A stretch of DNA of 64,000 nucleotides from Paenibacillus phyllosphaerae (GCF_014192105.1 NZ_JACHXK010000001.1:372001-436000), one strand, 5' to 3'; counted from the stretch's first letter, positions 42,062-51,529 are shown. Notes: generated from the sequence alone by a model not told the origin. A program made the numbers and translations.

Positions 42062-43420
42062 CTATTCCAATTCCGCCTCTTTATCTATCGGCGGTACGAG
42101 CCTGATCGGCGCTTGGCGATAAATATGTACGCGATGAACGCGCAGCTTAGCGCTCTCCGCAACTTCGAACACGAAGCCGTCATACTCAATCTTCTTGCCT
42201 TTGACCGGATTCCCCTCCAGCTTGGTGAACAACCAGCCGCCGATCGAATCCACATCCTCATCCTCAATGTCCAGGTTGAACATGTCGTTCACTTCTTCGA
42301 TAAGCATACGGCCATCGACCGAAGTGATTTCGCCGTTCACGACCACACTCGGCTGCTCGGTATCGAACTCATCATGAATCTCGCCGACGATCTCTTCCAG
42401 AATGAGCTCGGTCGTGAGCATCCCGGCCGTACCGCCGTACTCATCCACGACGATGGCCAGCTGCGAGTGCTTGCGTTGCATGAGGCGAAGTACCTGGCTG
42501 ATCTCCATCGATTCCGGCACATTCAAGATCGGCCGCAGAAACTTGGTCAGCTGGTGATCTTCATCCGGATCGGCAGTGAGCAAGTCCGTAATATGGACGA
42601 AACCGATGATTTGGTCCTTGTCGTCCACGCATACCGGGAAACGCGTATGCCTCGTCTGATAGACCAGCTTCATATTCTCATCAAAAGGCATCATCACGTT
42701 CAAGCAGTCCATATCCGTCCGCGGCAGCATAATTTCCCGTGCAAGACGGTCCGAAAATTCGAAAATATTATCGAACAGCTTCATCTCGTCGCTGTCAATG
42801 ATTCCGCTTTTGGCGCTCTGATCCATCAATATTCGGATTTCTTCCTCGGTATGTGCAGAATCGTGTTCGCTCGCAGGCTCAATCCCAATTATACGCAACA
42901 GTCGGTTAGCCGTTCCGTTCAGAACGAAAATCGCCGGCAGGAACAAGCGGTAGAACCAGAGCAGCGGAATGGACAGCCACAGCGAGGTCTCCTCCGACTT
43001 GCGGATGGCCAGCGACTTCGGCGCAAGCTCGCCCAGCACGATATGCAAGAACGTAATGACCACGAAGCCGATAATGACCGATATCGTCTCGACTAACGGA
43101 CCATCCGCAATGCCGATCTGATGGAACAGCGGTTCGACGATCAGCTCGGAGATGGCCGGCTCGCCGACCCAGCCAAGACCGAGCGAAGCGAGCGTAATGC
43201 CCAGCTGCGTCGCGGACAGATAGGCATCCAGCTTCTGATTAACTTTAAGCGCATAACGCGCGCGCTTATTGCCTTCATTGGTCAGCTGAGTCAGGCGGGA
43301 CTGGCGCACCTTCACGAGCGAGAATTCAGCGGCGACAAAGAGACCATTGAGAAATACGAGTACGACGACAAGCAGCAGATTGAGTACAATGGGAACCAGT
43401 TCAAATTCGGTATGTGGCAA
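42062..43420 (-). CDS. Hemolysin-family (CNNM/CorC) transporter with CBS domains
   Basis: A 452-residue protein with a DUF21/CNNM membrane domain at about 1-190 (LNLLLVVVLVFLNGLFVAAEFSLVKVRQ; GVDE-free VGEPAISELI). A CBS pair lies at about 215-335 (ILMDQSAKSGIIDSDEM leads in; DEYGGTAGMLTTELILEEIVGEI is the classic second CBS end). The CorC/HlyC C-terminal domain covers about 350-440. Proteins of this family are linked to magnesium or cobalt efflux, and the old hemolysin name is not functional evidence. The start is TTG, with GAGGAG about 12 bases upstream, a little far. It is followed by the AI-2E-type gene. Confidence 0.88.
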   Translation of the reverse strand: MPHTEFELVPIVLNLLLVVVLVFLNGLFVAAEFSLVKVRQSRLTQLTNEGNKRARYALKVNQKLDAYLSATQLGITLASLGLGWVGEPAISELIVEPLFHQIGIADGPLVETISVIIGFVVITFLHIVLGELAPKSLAIRKSEETSLWLSIPLLWFYRLFLPAIFVLNGTANRLLRIIGIEPASEHDSAHTEEEIRILMDQSAKSGIIDSDEMKLFDNIFEFSDRLAREIMLPRTDMDCLNVMMPFDENMKLVYQTRHTRFPVCVDDKDQIIGFVHITDLLTADPDEDHQLTKFLRPILNVPESMEISQVLRLMQRKHSQLAIVVDEYGGTAGMLTTELILEEIVGEIHDEFDTEQPSVVVNGEITSVDGRMLIEEVNDMFNLDIEDEDVDSIGGWLFTKLEGNPVKGKKIEYDGFVFEVAESAKLRVHRVHIYRQAPIRLVPPIDKEAELE

Positions 43421-43459
43421 GGATGAAATCCGCTCCTCTCTGGGCGCGCCTTTTTACAA

Positions 43460-44593
43460 TTAAATAACCGCTTGACGCTTCGTGAAATCGATCTCCTTGT
43501 AGTACATGTCTTTCACGAGCAGATTAGGTCCGCAGCAAGCAGCCGCCGGACAGTGGCAGCTGACGCTCTTCGCCAGCGAATTGCCGAGCCAGCGTTCGAA
43601 CAGATCCTCCAACCGATCATTCTCTACGTTGCCGAAAGAAGGCACATCGGCGAAGTCGGTGACGAACACGTCGCCGGTGAACAAATTGACGTTCAACCGG
43701 TTGCGGCCGTCCGGGTCATTGCGCACGGTCACCATCGGCTCGTTCGCAAGACGCGTAAGCAGCGCGCGGTCCCGCGCCTCGTCGCTGCAGTGGTAGAACG
43801 GCAGCGTGCCGAACAGCATCCAGATCGACTTATCGCGGCCATCGAGCAGATCCACGATCGCTTGTCTCATATCGCCGTTGCTCAGCACAGGCAGATTGGC
43901 CGCGAAAGCGCTCGGGTACATCGGATGCACTTCATGGCGGAGACAGCCCATCTCCACGATAAGTTTGTGAATATCCACAATCTTCGTGTGCGTCCGGTAA
44001 TTGATCATCGATTCGGCCGATACGTACAGACCGCCCTTGGCAAGGCGTTCGATATTATCCACCATTCGGTTATACATCTTCTCCGCCGTCTCGAACGCGA
44101 CGGGATGATTGCTCTTGGCAAACCCGATCTCGTGGAAGTCAGCCGCGGTCGTATAGTTGAACGAGACGTGCATGACATCCAGGTAAGGGGCGATCGCTTC
44201 GTAACGGCTGTAATCCAGCGTTACATTCGAGTTGATCTGGGAGCGCACGCCGCGGCTGCGCGCGTACTTTAAGAGCGGGATGATATACTCGCGGACGGTT
44301 TTGTCGGCAAAAGACGGCTCTCCGCCGGTAATGCTGATCGTCTGCAGATGCTCGACCTCTTCAAGGCGGCGCAGCATCAAATCGAGCGGCATCTTCTGGG
44401 GCTCGCGCAGGACGAGCGTGTCGCCAACCGCGCAATGCTCGCAACGCATATTGCATAAATTCGAGACGGTCATCTCGACGCTAGTTAACCGGTGACGGCC
44501 AAAAGCCCGAAGCGATGTAATCGGATCCCAAGGATCGTCCTGCGGGGATACCGGAGCTTGCGGAGCAGTAGTAAAGTCATGTAAAGCTTTCAT
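43460..44593 (-). CDS. yfkAB: Radical SAM protein YfkAB
   Basis: A radical S-adenosylmethionine protein with the cluster motif CNMRCEHC near the N-terminus and ITGGEPSFAD for SAM binding. The C-terminal signature CHCPAAACC fits the CxCxxxxC pattern that names the YfkAB family. In B. subtilis the gene is split into yfkA and yfkB by older annotation. The reaction is unknown. From the ATG at 44593 (MKALHDF) it has 377 residues. A GTG five codons upstream is possible, but the ribosome site is weak in either case, with only AAGG about 14 bases from the ATG. Confidence 0.85.
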   Translation of the reverse strand: MKALHDFTTAPQAPVSPQDDPWDPITSLRAFGRHRLTSVEMTVSNLCNMRCEHCAVGDTLVLREPQKMPLDLMLRRLEEVEHLQTISITGGEPSFADKTVREYIIPLLKYARSRGVRSQINSNVTLDYSRYEAIAPYLDVMHVSFNYTTAADFHEIGFAKSNHPVAFETAEKMYNRMVDNIERLAKGGLYVSAESMINYRTHTKIVDIHKLIVEMGCLRHEVHPMYPSAFAANLPVLSNGDMRQAIVDLLDGRDKSIWMLFGTLPFYHCSDEARDRALLTRLANEPMVTVRNDPDGRNRLNVNLFTGDVFVTDFADVPSFGNVENDRLEDLFERWLGNSLAKSVSCHCPAAACCGPNLLVKDMYYKEIDFTKRQAVI

Positions 44594-44707
44594 AAGTCGT
44601 GTCAACACCTTAACTGTACTTAGTATAAAGAACTACTCTTCATTGTAAACTTCAACAGCATCGGTTGCAAACAATTCTCTTTGCGCAGAGTTGGCGAGCC
44701 GCAAGGC

Positions 44708-44752
44708 AAAAAGCGCTGCTCCCACAGTCATTCCTGACCGTAAGAACAGCGC
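44708..44752 (-). terminator. Terminator after the CYTH-like gene
   Basis: On the minus strand a 9 bp stem (44744-44752 with 44713-44721, one G-U pair) encloses a 22-base loop and is followed by TTTTT. Confidence 0.8.
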
Positions 44753-44788
44753 ATTCCCTCCATTATTTGGCTTGCCGCAAGCGGAAGA

Positions 44789-45652
44789 TTAGTACCGCTC
44801 CAGAATCAGTTGGGTCTTGAGCGAGTCTTCCGTCTGCAGCCAGCCTTTGCCCTGCAGGTAGCTAAGCAGCGCCACGCGCTCCGTGGAAGCTTCGCTGTAG
44901 CTATCCGTTTTGAACGAGACTTCGACGATATACTCGGTACCTGTGCCGGCGGCATTCAGGATCGGCCAAATCTCCAAATCCGTCTCCAGATCGTTAAATT
45001 CGCCCTCGTATTTACTCACCGTCACCGGACCATGCGCGCGGGAAGCTTCCAGCGTATCCTCGCCCCAGCCGTTACTGCCCCAATCGGCCAACTCGCCCGG
45101 CATTTTGTCCAGCGCGATCTCCAGCGCCTTCGACTCCGTTGGCAGCGAAGTGCCGCTGTAGCCGGATGCGCTCTTCGTCTCTTCGGTGGCGATGCTGAGC
45201 GTTTGCTTCCCGTAGCCCCAATCCACTTCGGCCTCGAAATCATCGCTGCCCGCATCGAACCCGTCTTGATTCGCCAAAGCAAGCGCAGCGTTAATATCGC
45301 CGTTCACGATCGGGTAGCGCTTCTTATAGTTAATTTCGAAATTCGACTTGTTCGACTTCTTGCGGAAACGAACATCCCAGCCTTGCTCATCCAGCTCCAG
45401 CGCGTCCGTATCGAAATATTCGACGCCAAGGCTGGTCGCCGAACCGAGCCCGAATGCGCTCTTGAGGGCGGATGTCGGTTTGTAGTCGGATCCGAGCACG
45501 CTGCCCGATTTGAGCAAGAACTTCACTTCGTATCCTGGCACCATGTTCGCGGACGCGGCATTCGCCGGCTGCGACTGCGGCAATGTCGGCAACACAAGCG
45601 CCAGTCCCGTCAACAGCATAACCGCCTTGCTCTTCCAACCCAAATTCATCAT
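44789..45652 (-). CDS. Secreted CYTH-like (triphosphate tunnel) domain protein
   Basis: A 287-residue protein with a typical signal peptide: positive start, hydrophobic core AVMLLTGLALVLPTL, and predicted cleavage after ANA at about residue 32. The mature part resembles the CYTH/triphosphate-tunnel fold. It has the leading EVK (E42 to K44), YFDT at 79-82, GWDVRFRKKS with alternating basic residues near 91-100, and FEINYKKRYP at 105-114. Further acidic pairs follow (EAEVDW, YIVEVSF). Cytoplasmic members bind triphosphate or polyphosphate; an exported one is unusual, and the substrate is unknown. GGGAG lies 9 bases before the first of two ATGs. Confidence 0.72.
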   Translation of the reverse strand: MMNLGWKSKAVMLLTGLALVLPTLPQSQPANAASANMVPGYEVKFLLKSGSVLGSDYKPTSALKSAFGLGSATSLGVEYFDTDALELDEQGWDVRFRKKSNKSNFEINYKKRYPIVNGDINAALALANQDGFDAGSDDFEAEVDWGYGKQTLSIATEETKSASGYSGTSLPTESKALEIALDKMPGELADWGSNGWGEDTLEASRAHGPVTVSKYEGEFNDLETDLEIWPILNAAGTGTEYIVEVSFKTDSYSEASTERVALLSYLQGKGWLQTEDSLKTQLILERY

Positions 45653-45768
45653 TAATTTCAGCTCCCTTATCGATTGAAGTGGTGTTCCTGACACTTCTAA
45701 CTTTAGATAAGGGATGTCATTGGCAGATGAACGACGATAGGCGGTTTGGTCAATTCTGGGAAGAAAAT

Positions 45769-46710
45769 CTATATGCTCCCCAACATTTCCTTGTTCACAC
45801 CGCTCACAGGGGCGGTGCTGCTCCTATCCGCATGCAAGAATCCGATAAATTGCTCCAGCAGCTGCGAATAATGGCGGTCCTTGTTATAGGCGTAACAGAC
45901 GTTGCGCACATATTCGAAATCCGGAATGTCCTTGACGACCAATAGTCCGCGCTCCACCTCGCTTTGCACGGCAAGCCGGGAGACGAACGAAGCATGGCCG
46001 CCTTGCATGACCGCCTGCTTGATCGCCTCAAGCGAATCGAGCTCCAGGAAACCTTGGACGCGTATCCCCCATAACTCCATCCACCTGTCGGTCATTTGGC
46101 GCGTGCTGGATTCCTTGCCGTGGAGGATGAGATTGGCCGTTGATATCAAAGCAGGGCTGAGTTCGCTATAGCTCGCCAGATGATGGCCCGGCGCGCAGAC
46201 GAGCACAAGCTCATCCTCGCAGATCGTACGAAGCTCGATCGGCGGCTGGCGGAATACTTCCGTTGATATGATGCCAAGGTCGACTTCGTGGTTGAGCAGC
46301 ATGTTCGTAATGATCGGAGAGGGCTTGACCGAGAGGGAAACGGTAACCCCCGGATACTGGGCGGCAAACTCGCGCAACACACGCGGCAACAGATAAGTCG
46401 CAGGCACGTAGCTGGCTCCGATCCTGAGGGAGCCGCGGCTCATCCGGCCGAACTCCCCGACGATCCGCTGCGCTTCGGAAGAGAGCGAATTGATTTTGAC
46501 CGCATAATGGAGCAGCGCCTTGCCCGCTTCGGTCAGAATGATTTTGTCCATGCGCGGCTCGAACAGCCTGACCCCCATCTCCTGCTCCAATGTCTTCATA
46601 TGGTAAGTGACCGTCGGCTGCTTGAGGCCGAGCTGATCGGCCACGGCCGTAATCCGGCGATGCTTCTCGATTAGTTCCACGATTTGCAGCTTCAACAGAT
46701 TCAAGCTCAT
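45769..46710 (-). CDS. LysR-family transcriptional regulator
   Basis: A 313-residue LTTR. The N-terminal helix-turn-helix (AVADQLGLKQPTVTYHMKTLEQEMGVRLFEP, about 22-52) is followed by the linker helix and a two-lobe periplasmic-binding-like effector domain from about 90 (GSLRIGASYVPATYLLPRVLREF). The start at 46710 has AGAAGGG 5 bases upstream; the open frame runs 46 codons further through repeat-derived sequence. It is transcribed away from the metallophosphoesterase, next to the CYTH-like gene. No target can be named; LTTRs often control a divergent neighbour, but none is divergent here. Confidence 0.87.
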   Translation of the reverse strand: MSLNLLKLQIVELIEKHRRITAVADQLGLKQPTVTYHMKTLEQEMGVRLFEPRMDKIILTEAGKALLHYAVKINSLSSEAQRIVGEFGRMSRGSLRIGASYVPATYLLPRVLREFAAQYPGVTVSLSVKPSPIITNMLLNHEVDLGIISTEVFRQPPIELRTICEDELVLVCAPGHHLASYSELSPALISTANLILHGKESSTRQMTDRWMELWGIRVQGFLELDSLEAIKQAVMQGGHASFVSRLAVQSEVERGLLVVKDIPDFEYVRNVCYAYNKDRHYSQLLEQFIGFLHADRSSTAPVSGVNKEMLGSI

Positions 46711-46801
46711 CCCATCCCTTCTTGCTTCATCTAACGGACCGTAGCGAAACGGACGAAGCACCTCCGTACGGAAAGGCAAATGCCGATCGTAAAGAGGTGC
46801 T

Positions 46802-46900
46802 GCGATTGTGAACGCAAACCAATCCTTCGTTGAATGCTGCATTTCCAAACAACGCTGAATGCTGCATTTCCAATCTTACGATTTTGAACGCAAACCAATC
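46802..46900. repeat. Interspersed motif GAACGCAAACCAATC, two further copies, with an 18-base direct repeat
   Basis: GAACGCAAACCAATC ends at 46824 (copy 2) and at 46900 (copy 3, preceded by CTTACGATTTT). Between them TGAATGCTGCATTTCCAA occurs twice. Copy 1 is at 13139-13172. The stretch is the non-coding upstream region of the LysR gene and carries no open frame with a ribosome site. Confidence 0.75.
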
Positions 46901-46907
46901 AGCTGGT

Positions 46908-47534
46908 TTACCACCGTACCGTGCGAACATCACCGTACCGGTTCTTCGGGTTCGTCGAGCAGGAGTATGCCTTGCGCTCCGTCAGTTCGACGAGCGTGAG
47001 CCGCAGCCCATGTTTGGCTCCGGTATCGATTCCGAGCCGCTTCTCCTGCAGCCATAGCTCCCCGGGAGAAGCTCCGATCCGATGCGTAGGCGTATGCCCG
47101 AACACGATCGTATATGGCTCGGCTGCCGGTCTGCTCCAGAACTCGCTCCGGATGCCGATCATATCGTCTTCCCGCTGCTGCGCAAGCGGTACGCCGGGAC
47201 GAATGCCGGCATGGACGAACAAATAGTGCTCCAGCTCCACGTAGTATGGCAGCTGTTCCAGGAAGGGGACGTACTGCGCCAACCGGCTTCCTGCTGATGC
47301 AAGCTTATTGTGTTGGAGCAGCGCCTGCTCCATATTGCCGGTAACGGCCATTGCTCCGCCCTCGGTCAGTTCGCGTATGAACGGCAGCGCCTCATAAGTC
47401 GACGGGTCTTGATCGACATAATCTCCCACCAAGACCAGCCGGTCTAGGACAGGGGTATAGCCCGCTTCAGCTAACAGCAGCTTGCTTCCTTCCACATGGC
47501 CGTGAATATCGGATAGTGCGAATAAGCGTGACAT
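46908..47534 (-). CDS. Metallophosphoesterase, PrpE/serine-threonine phosphatase type
   Basis: A 208-residue calcineurin-like phosphatase. Metal ligands are visible: DIHG (D9, H11), GDYVDQ (D38), GNME (N67), LFVHAGIRPG and FGHTPTH. The family usually has GNHE; here the histidine, the expected general acid, is replaced by M68. GIDTGAKHG near the end is the common PPP-type segment. This family includes PrpE and ApaH-like enzymes acting on phosphoproteins or dinucleoside tetraphosphates; substrate unknown. The gene lies downstream of the ABC transporter genes, same strand, 24 bp after the ATPase stop. Confidence 0.82.
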   Translation of the reverse strand: MSRLFALSDIHGHVEGSKLLLAEAGYTPVLDRLVLVGDYVDQDPSTYEALPFIRELTEGGAMAVTGNMEQALLQHNKLASAGSRLAQYVPFLEQLPYYVELEHYLFVHAGIRPGVPLAQQREDDMIGIRSEFWSRPAAEPYTIVFGHTPTHRIGASPGELWLQEKRLGIDTGAKHGLRLTLVELTERKAYSCSTNPKNRYGDVRTVRW

Positions 47535-47557
47535 TTACGTTTGTACCATTCCTTCTT

Positions 47558-48694
47558 CTAAGTAGGGTAGACGAACAGATGCGAGGGGGGAATGATCAGG
47601 CTGCCCCGCTCGCCGGCTTCCAGCTTGCGCTCGTGCAGGAAGGACAACTTCTGGCCGTCGCCCGCTTCCGCGAGAACCCGCCAATGTTTGCCCTCGAATA
47701 CGCTGTGCAGCACGGCCGCGGGCAGCCGATTGCCGCTTCCTGCCGGGTCCGTTGACGGCTCAAGCGCCGCAGCCGTCTCCAGCTCGGCGGCATGATAGCC
47801 TATGGCCGCTTGCCCGAGCCAGCTTGCGACATCCGGACGCAGCAGCAGCACGACGTCATCGCCGGCCGACCCCTTCCAGTCGGTCGTGGCCGTTCCGGTC
47901 AACTCCATGCCATCCACCCGCACGACTGCATGCTGACCGATGCGCGTAAGCTTGCCCTTAAGCTGATTGCCCGCTCCGAGCAATCTGGCCGCAGACCGGG
48001 TAGCCGGCAGCTTATAGCACGCCTCCGGCCGAGCAATCTGATCGATGCCGCCGGCGCGCATAATAATAAGGCGGTCCGCCATCGAGAATGCTTCATCCGG
48101 ATCATGGGTCACGTGGAATACGGTCGTACCGAGCTTGCGGAACAGATAGGCCATCTCGGTCCTCATCTCGATCCGCAGACCCTGATCGAGGTTGGACAAC
48201 GGCTCATCGAGCAGCAGCAAATCCGGCTTCGTGGCGAGCGCTCTGGCAATGGCCACGCGTTGCTGCTGTCCGCCGGACAGCTGAGGCGGCAGCCGGCGCT
48301 CAAGACCTTTCAGATGCAGCAGCTCCATCAGCTCTTCCAGCTGAGCGGCGATCACGGAAGCGGATGCTTTCTGCCGGCGCATCCCGTAGGCCATATTGTC
48401 ATAGACGCTCATATGCGGCCACAACGCGTAATCCTGGAAGACCATATTCATCCCGCGTTTCTCGGGCGGCACCATCTGGCTGCGGCTTGCAATGGTCTTC
48501 CCGCGCATCCGGATTTCGCCGCCGTCTGGCTGCGTAAGCCCTGCGATCAGCTGCAGCAGCGTTGATTTGCCGCAGCCGGATGGACCGAGCACGCTGATGA
48601 TTTCGCCGGCATGCACCTCGAAACTGATCTCGGACAGCGCTGTATGGTTGCCGAACGACTTGCTTAACCGATCGGCTTCTAATATCGATTTCAT
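47558..48694 (-). CDS. ABC transporter ATP-binding protein, iron/phosphonate-type importer
   Basis: A 378-residue importer ATPase. Walker A is GPSGCGKST at 37-45, the signature LSGGQQQRVAIARALA lies near 140, Walker B is LLLDEPLSNLD, the H-loop is HVTHDP, and a C-terminal TOBE-like domain covers about 250-375. This build (FbpC/PotA-like with C-terminal regulatory domain) pairs with a fused two-part permease and a lipoprotein binding protein. Ferric iron is the common substrate, but 2-aminoethylphosphonate or other ligands are possible. Its ATG overlaps the permease stop by four bases (ATGA). Confidence 0.88.
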   Translation of the reverse strand: MKSILEADRLSKSFGNHTALSEISFEVHAGEIISVLGPSGCGKSTLLQLIAGLTQPDGGEIRMRGKTIASRSQMVPPEKRGMNMVFQDYALWPHMSVYDNMAYGMRRQKASASVIAAQLEELMELLHLKGLERRLPPQLSGGQQQRVAIARALATKPDLLLLDEPLSNLDQGLRIEMRTEMAYLFRKLGTTVFHVTHDPDEAFSMADRLIIMRAGGIDQIARPEACYKLPATRSAARLLGAGNQLKGKLTRIGQHAVVRVDGMELTGTATTDWKGSAGDDVVLLLRPDVASWLGQAAIGYHAAELETAAALEPSTDPAGSGNRLPAAVLHSVFEGKHWRVLAEAGDGQKLSFLHERKLEAGERGSLIIPPSHLFVYPT

Positions 48695-50388
48695 TCGCTA
48701 ACTCCCCTTGCCTGTTTGCGCGCGGGCCTGACGATCAGCTCCAGCACGACGATAATGAGAATGACGAGCCCGGCACCTGCAAGCGTAGCCGCAGCGGCAT
48801 AACCGAATTTCAGATCCTCGAACGCCTTGTTAATGACCACCGGGAGCGTCATATAGTTAGGCGGGTACAGAATCGAAGAGATCGCCAGATCGAAGATGCT
48901 GGAACCGAAGGCGGTTAACGCCGCCGTCAGCAGCGCGCCTTTGGTGAGCGGAGCCAGAATCGTGAGCAGCCGCTGATGGAACGAAGCGCCTTGCATCTGG
49001 GCCGCATTGAGCAGCTGGCCCGGCACCTGGGCCATCGCGCCGGAGATCATGCGCGTCACCACCGGAATCGCGCCGGCCACACCGGCTAATACGAGAATCC
49101 AAGGCGTCCCGTATAGCAGCAGGCCGATCGACTCCAACCAAGATTGATTCCAGATGAAAATATAGCCAATGCCAAGCACGATGCCCGGTACGGCGAGCGA
49201 GACAAGCGAGATAACGTCCAGCGTCCGTCGCAGCTTGAATTGCGAATAGGTAAGCACGTAAGCGACGAGGAAGCCGATGACGAGAGAAAGTACGGCGGCA
49301 ACCGAGGCGAGCTCAAGGGAATGAACGAGCCCGCTGAGCAGCGTGCTGCCCTCGCTGAACAACGTCCGATAGTGCGTCAAAGTAAGTCCGCTTACCCCGG
49401 ATCCCGCGCCATCCGTGACGGACATCAGTACATTCGAGCCAAGCGGTATGCCGAGCGTGACGGCCAAGAACACGAGATTGGAGAGCGTGAAGAGCCACGC
49501 GCCTCGTCTAGGCTTTCGGACCTCACGCTTCGTCGCCCGGGAAGATAACACGTCGAACCGCGCTTTGCGCATGACCAGCAGTTGAACCGTCATCGCCAGC
49601 GTTATCAGCACGACGAGATAGAACGACAGCGCCCCGGCCATATCGAACCGGATTGGCGACGTATATAATGCCGAGTAGATGGAATACGGCAGCGTCGGAA
49701 AACGAAACACGGTCGCGATGGATGCAGGAAGGCCGAAGTCGCCAACCGTATCCATGAACACCAGCATCGCACCGGAGCAGATGGCCGGCAGCAATAGCGG
49801 CGCCTCAATGGTGCGCCAGACCGTCCACGGACTTGCCCCGGACATCCTCGCAGCCTCGCTGAGCCGGCTCGCCCGCCATTCCATCGCGCCGAAGATCGCC
49901 AAATAAGCGAGCGGGAACTTGCTGAGCGTCATGACCAATACCAGACCGGACGGCCGGAATATCAAATCGGTCAAACCGCTCCAACCGAACCACGAAGCGG
50001 CAAGTCCGTCCGCCGAGGCGAACATGACCCATCCTTGCGCCAGAATGAACGATGGAGTTACCAGCAGAAGCCAAATGGACACGTCCAGTAGTCGGGCCGT
50101 TGCGAACGTATACCGTGCCCGGACGGTTGCAAGCGCTCCGCCGAGGATCGTTGCGAGCAGCGTCGTGCCGATGCCGAGATAGACCGAATTTTGGAGCGAG
50201 GCGTACCAGAGCGGACGCCGGAACACATCCAGCAGCAGTGACAGATCGCCGATCTTCAAGCTCCCGAAGAAGACGCCAGGCAGCAGAACCTGAATGATGA
50301 CAGCAGCGAGCGGAAGCAGAATAAGAAGGAAGAGGATGGCCAGCATCAGCCATCCTGCTTGATTCTCGTGCTTAATTGGACGGAACAT
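48691..50388 (-). CDS. ABC transporter permease, fused FbpB-type
   Basis: A 565-residue membrane protein with about twelve helices in two homologous halves, each carrying a binding-protein-dependent permease motif. EWRASRLSEAARMSGASPWTVWRTI lies near 180-205 and the second half has MAQVPGQLLNAAQMQGASFHQRLLTI. A charged linker (about 290-310, SSRATKREVRKPRRG) joins the halves. Two-in-one permeases of this kind are typical of ferric iron importers. It starts 4 bases after the binding-protein gene ends and overlaps the ATPase gene by four. Confidence 0.9.
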   Translation of the reverse strand: MFRPIKHENQAGWLMLAILFLLILLPLAAVIIQVLLPGVFFGSLKIGDLSLLLDVFRRPLWYASLQNSVYLGIGTTLLATILGGALATVRARYTFATARLLDVSIWLLLVTPSFILAQGWVMFASADGLAASWFGWSGLTDLIFRPSGLVLVMTLSKFPLAYLAIFGAMEWRASRLSEAARMSGASPWTVWRTIEAPLLLPAICSGAMLVFMDTVGDFGLPASIATVFRFPTLPYSIYSALYTSPIRFDMAGALSFYLVVLITLAMTVQLLVMRKARFDVLSSRATKREVRKPRRGAWLFTLSNLVFLAVTLGIPLGSNVLMSVTDGAGSGVSGLTLTHYRTLFSEGSTLLSGLVHSLELASVAAVLSLVIGFLVAYVLTYSQFKLRRTLDVISLVSLAVPGIVLGIGYIFIWNQSWLESIGLLLYGTPWILVLAGVAGAIPVVTRMISGAMAQVPGQLLNAAQMQGASFHQRLLTILAPLTKGALLTAALTAFGSSIFDLAISSILYPPNYMTLPVVINKAFEDLKFGYAAAATLAGAGLVILIIVVLELIVRPARKQARGVSE

Positions 50389-50392
50389 CAGA

Positions 50393-51529
50393 TTACTTCA
50401 CCGCTTGATCCGCGAACCACTGCTTAATCTCGCCCTCATGTTCGCCGGCCCAGGCTGCTTCGGCTACGACGAGCTTCGCATTCGCCGCGCGATCTTGCTT
50501 CGGCGTTACGCCGGTTGCCGAAGGTTCGAAATAGCTTTCTTCGCCTTGATCGATCAGCGCCTGCTGCGTCTTCGGATCGAGCAGGAACTCGACGAACGCT
50601 TTGGCGGCGTCCTTATGGTCCGTTTCCTTCTGGATCGCCGCTACCCGCACCGAAGCCGGAGCGCCTTCTTCCGGCCAAATGATGTCCACCGGCTCCCCTT
50701 GCGCCTTCAAGGTGTACGCATTGCTTTCTTGAAGCGCCGCCGCTTTAATCTCGCCGCCCGTGAGCGCTTTGGCGACGTTCGGATTTTTCGGGTAGACATG
50801 CAGGCCGTTCTTCATCAAGCTCGTAAAGTAGGATTGAGCCGCTTCCGTCCCTTGCGACTGGAAGAACCACGCAACGAACGGGTATGCCGGCGCGGCGACG
50901 GCCGGATCCGCCATCCCGACTACATCCTTAAACTTGGCAGCCGCCAGGTCAGCCCACGTCTTGGGAGCGGTAGATGCGTCATAAGCCTTCGTGTTATAGA
51001 CAATGACCGAAGCGGCATGTGCGCCGGTCGGATAATAGGTACCATTAGCAGGGATCTGTTGTTTGGCGAAGTCGGTCAGGCCATCCTTGTTGCCCGGCGC
51101 CCAGTTCTCCAACAGTTGGCCGTTCTTGCCCAGTTGGTCGATCATCGGCATCGAATCCATCCAGATGACATCCCAGTGCGGATTGCCCTACTCGGCTTCG
51201 ATCCGGGAAGCAAGTTCAGCGCCGTTACCCGTTACGAGCTCCAACTTGTAACCTGTTGCCTGTTCGAAGAGCGGTTGGATGATCTCGTCAAAGTCGTTCA
51301 AGTACACGACAAGCGGCTCGTCAGACTTGGCCGGCTCCGTTGCCGTATTGGTCGATGTATCTGTCTCTGCTTGCGTGTTCGCATTCGAGCCTGCAGCGGC
51401 GGTCGTCTCGGCCTCAGCCGTGTTCGCCCCATTGTTGTCAGCCTGATTCGTGCTGCCGCAAGCGGACAACGTCAAGGTCAGCGTCAGCGCAAGCGCGGCC
51501 AGTGACGTGCGATTATACCGGTTATGCAT
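50393..51529 (-). pseudogene. ABC-transporter substrate-binding lipoprotein interrupted by an in-frame TAG
   Basis: One reading frame of 379 codons encodes an iron-type binding protein: a lipoprotein signal with lipobox LSAC (C24), an Asn/Ala/Thr-rich tether, and a PBP domain. At 51188-51190 a TAG stands between ASRIEAE and GNPHWDVIWMDSMPM, where the frame clearly continues. A one-base change from a sense codon (for example AAG, GAG or CAG) would explain it. The protein is cut at about residue 113, and the downstream part, which could restart at the ATG at 51160, lacks a signal peptide. Either the transporter has lost its receptor, the stop is read through, or it is a sequencing error. GGGAGG lies 7 bases before the first ATG. 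Confidence 0.8.
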
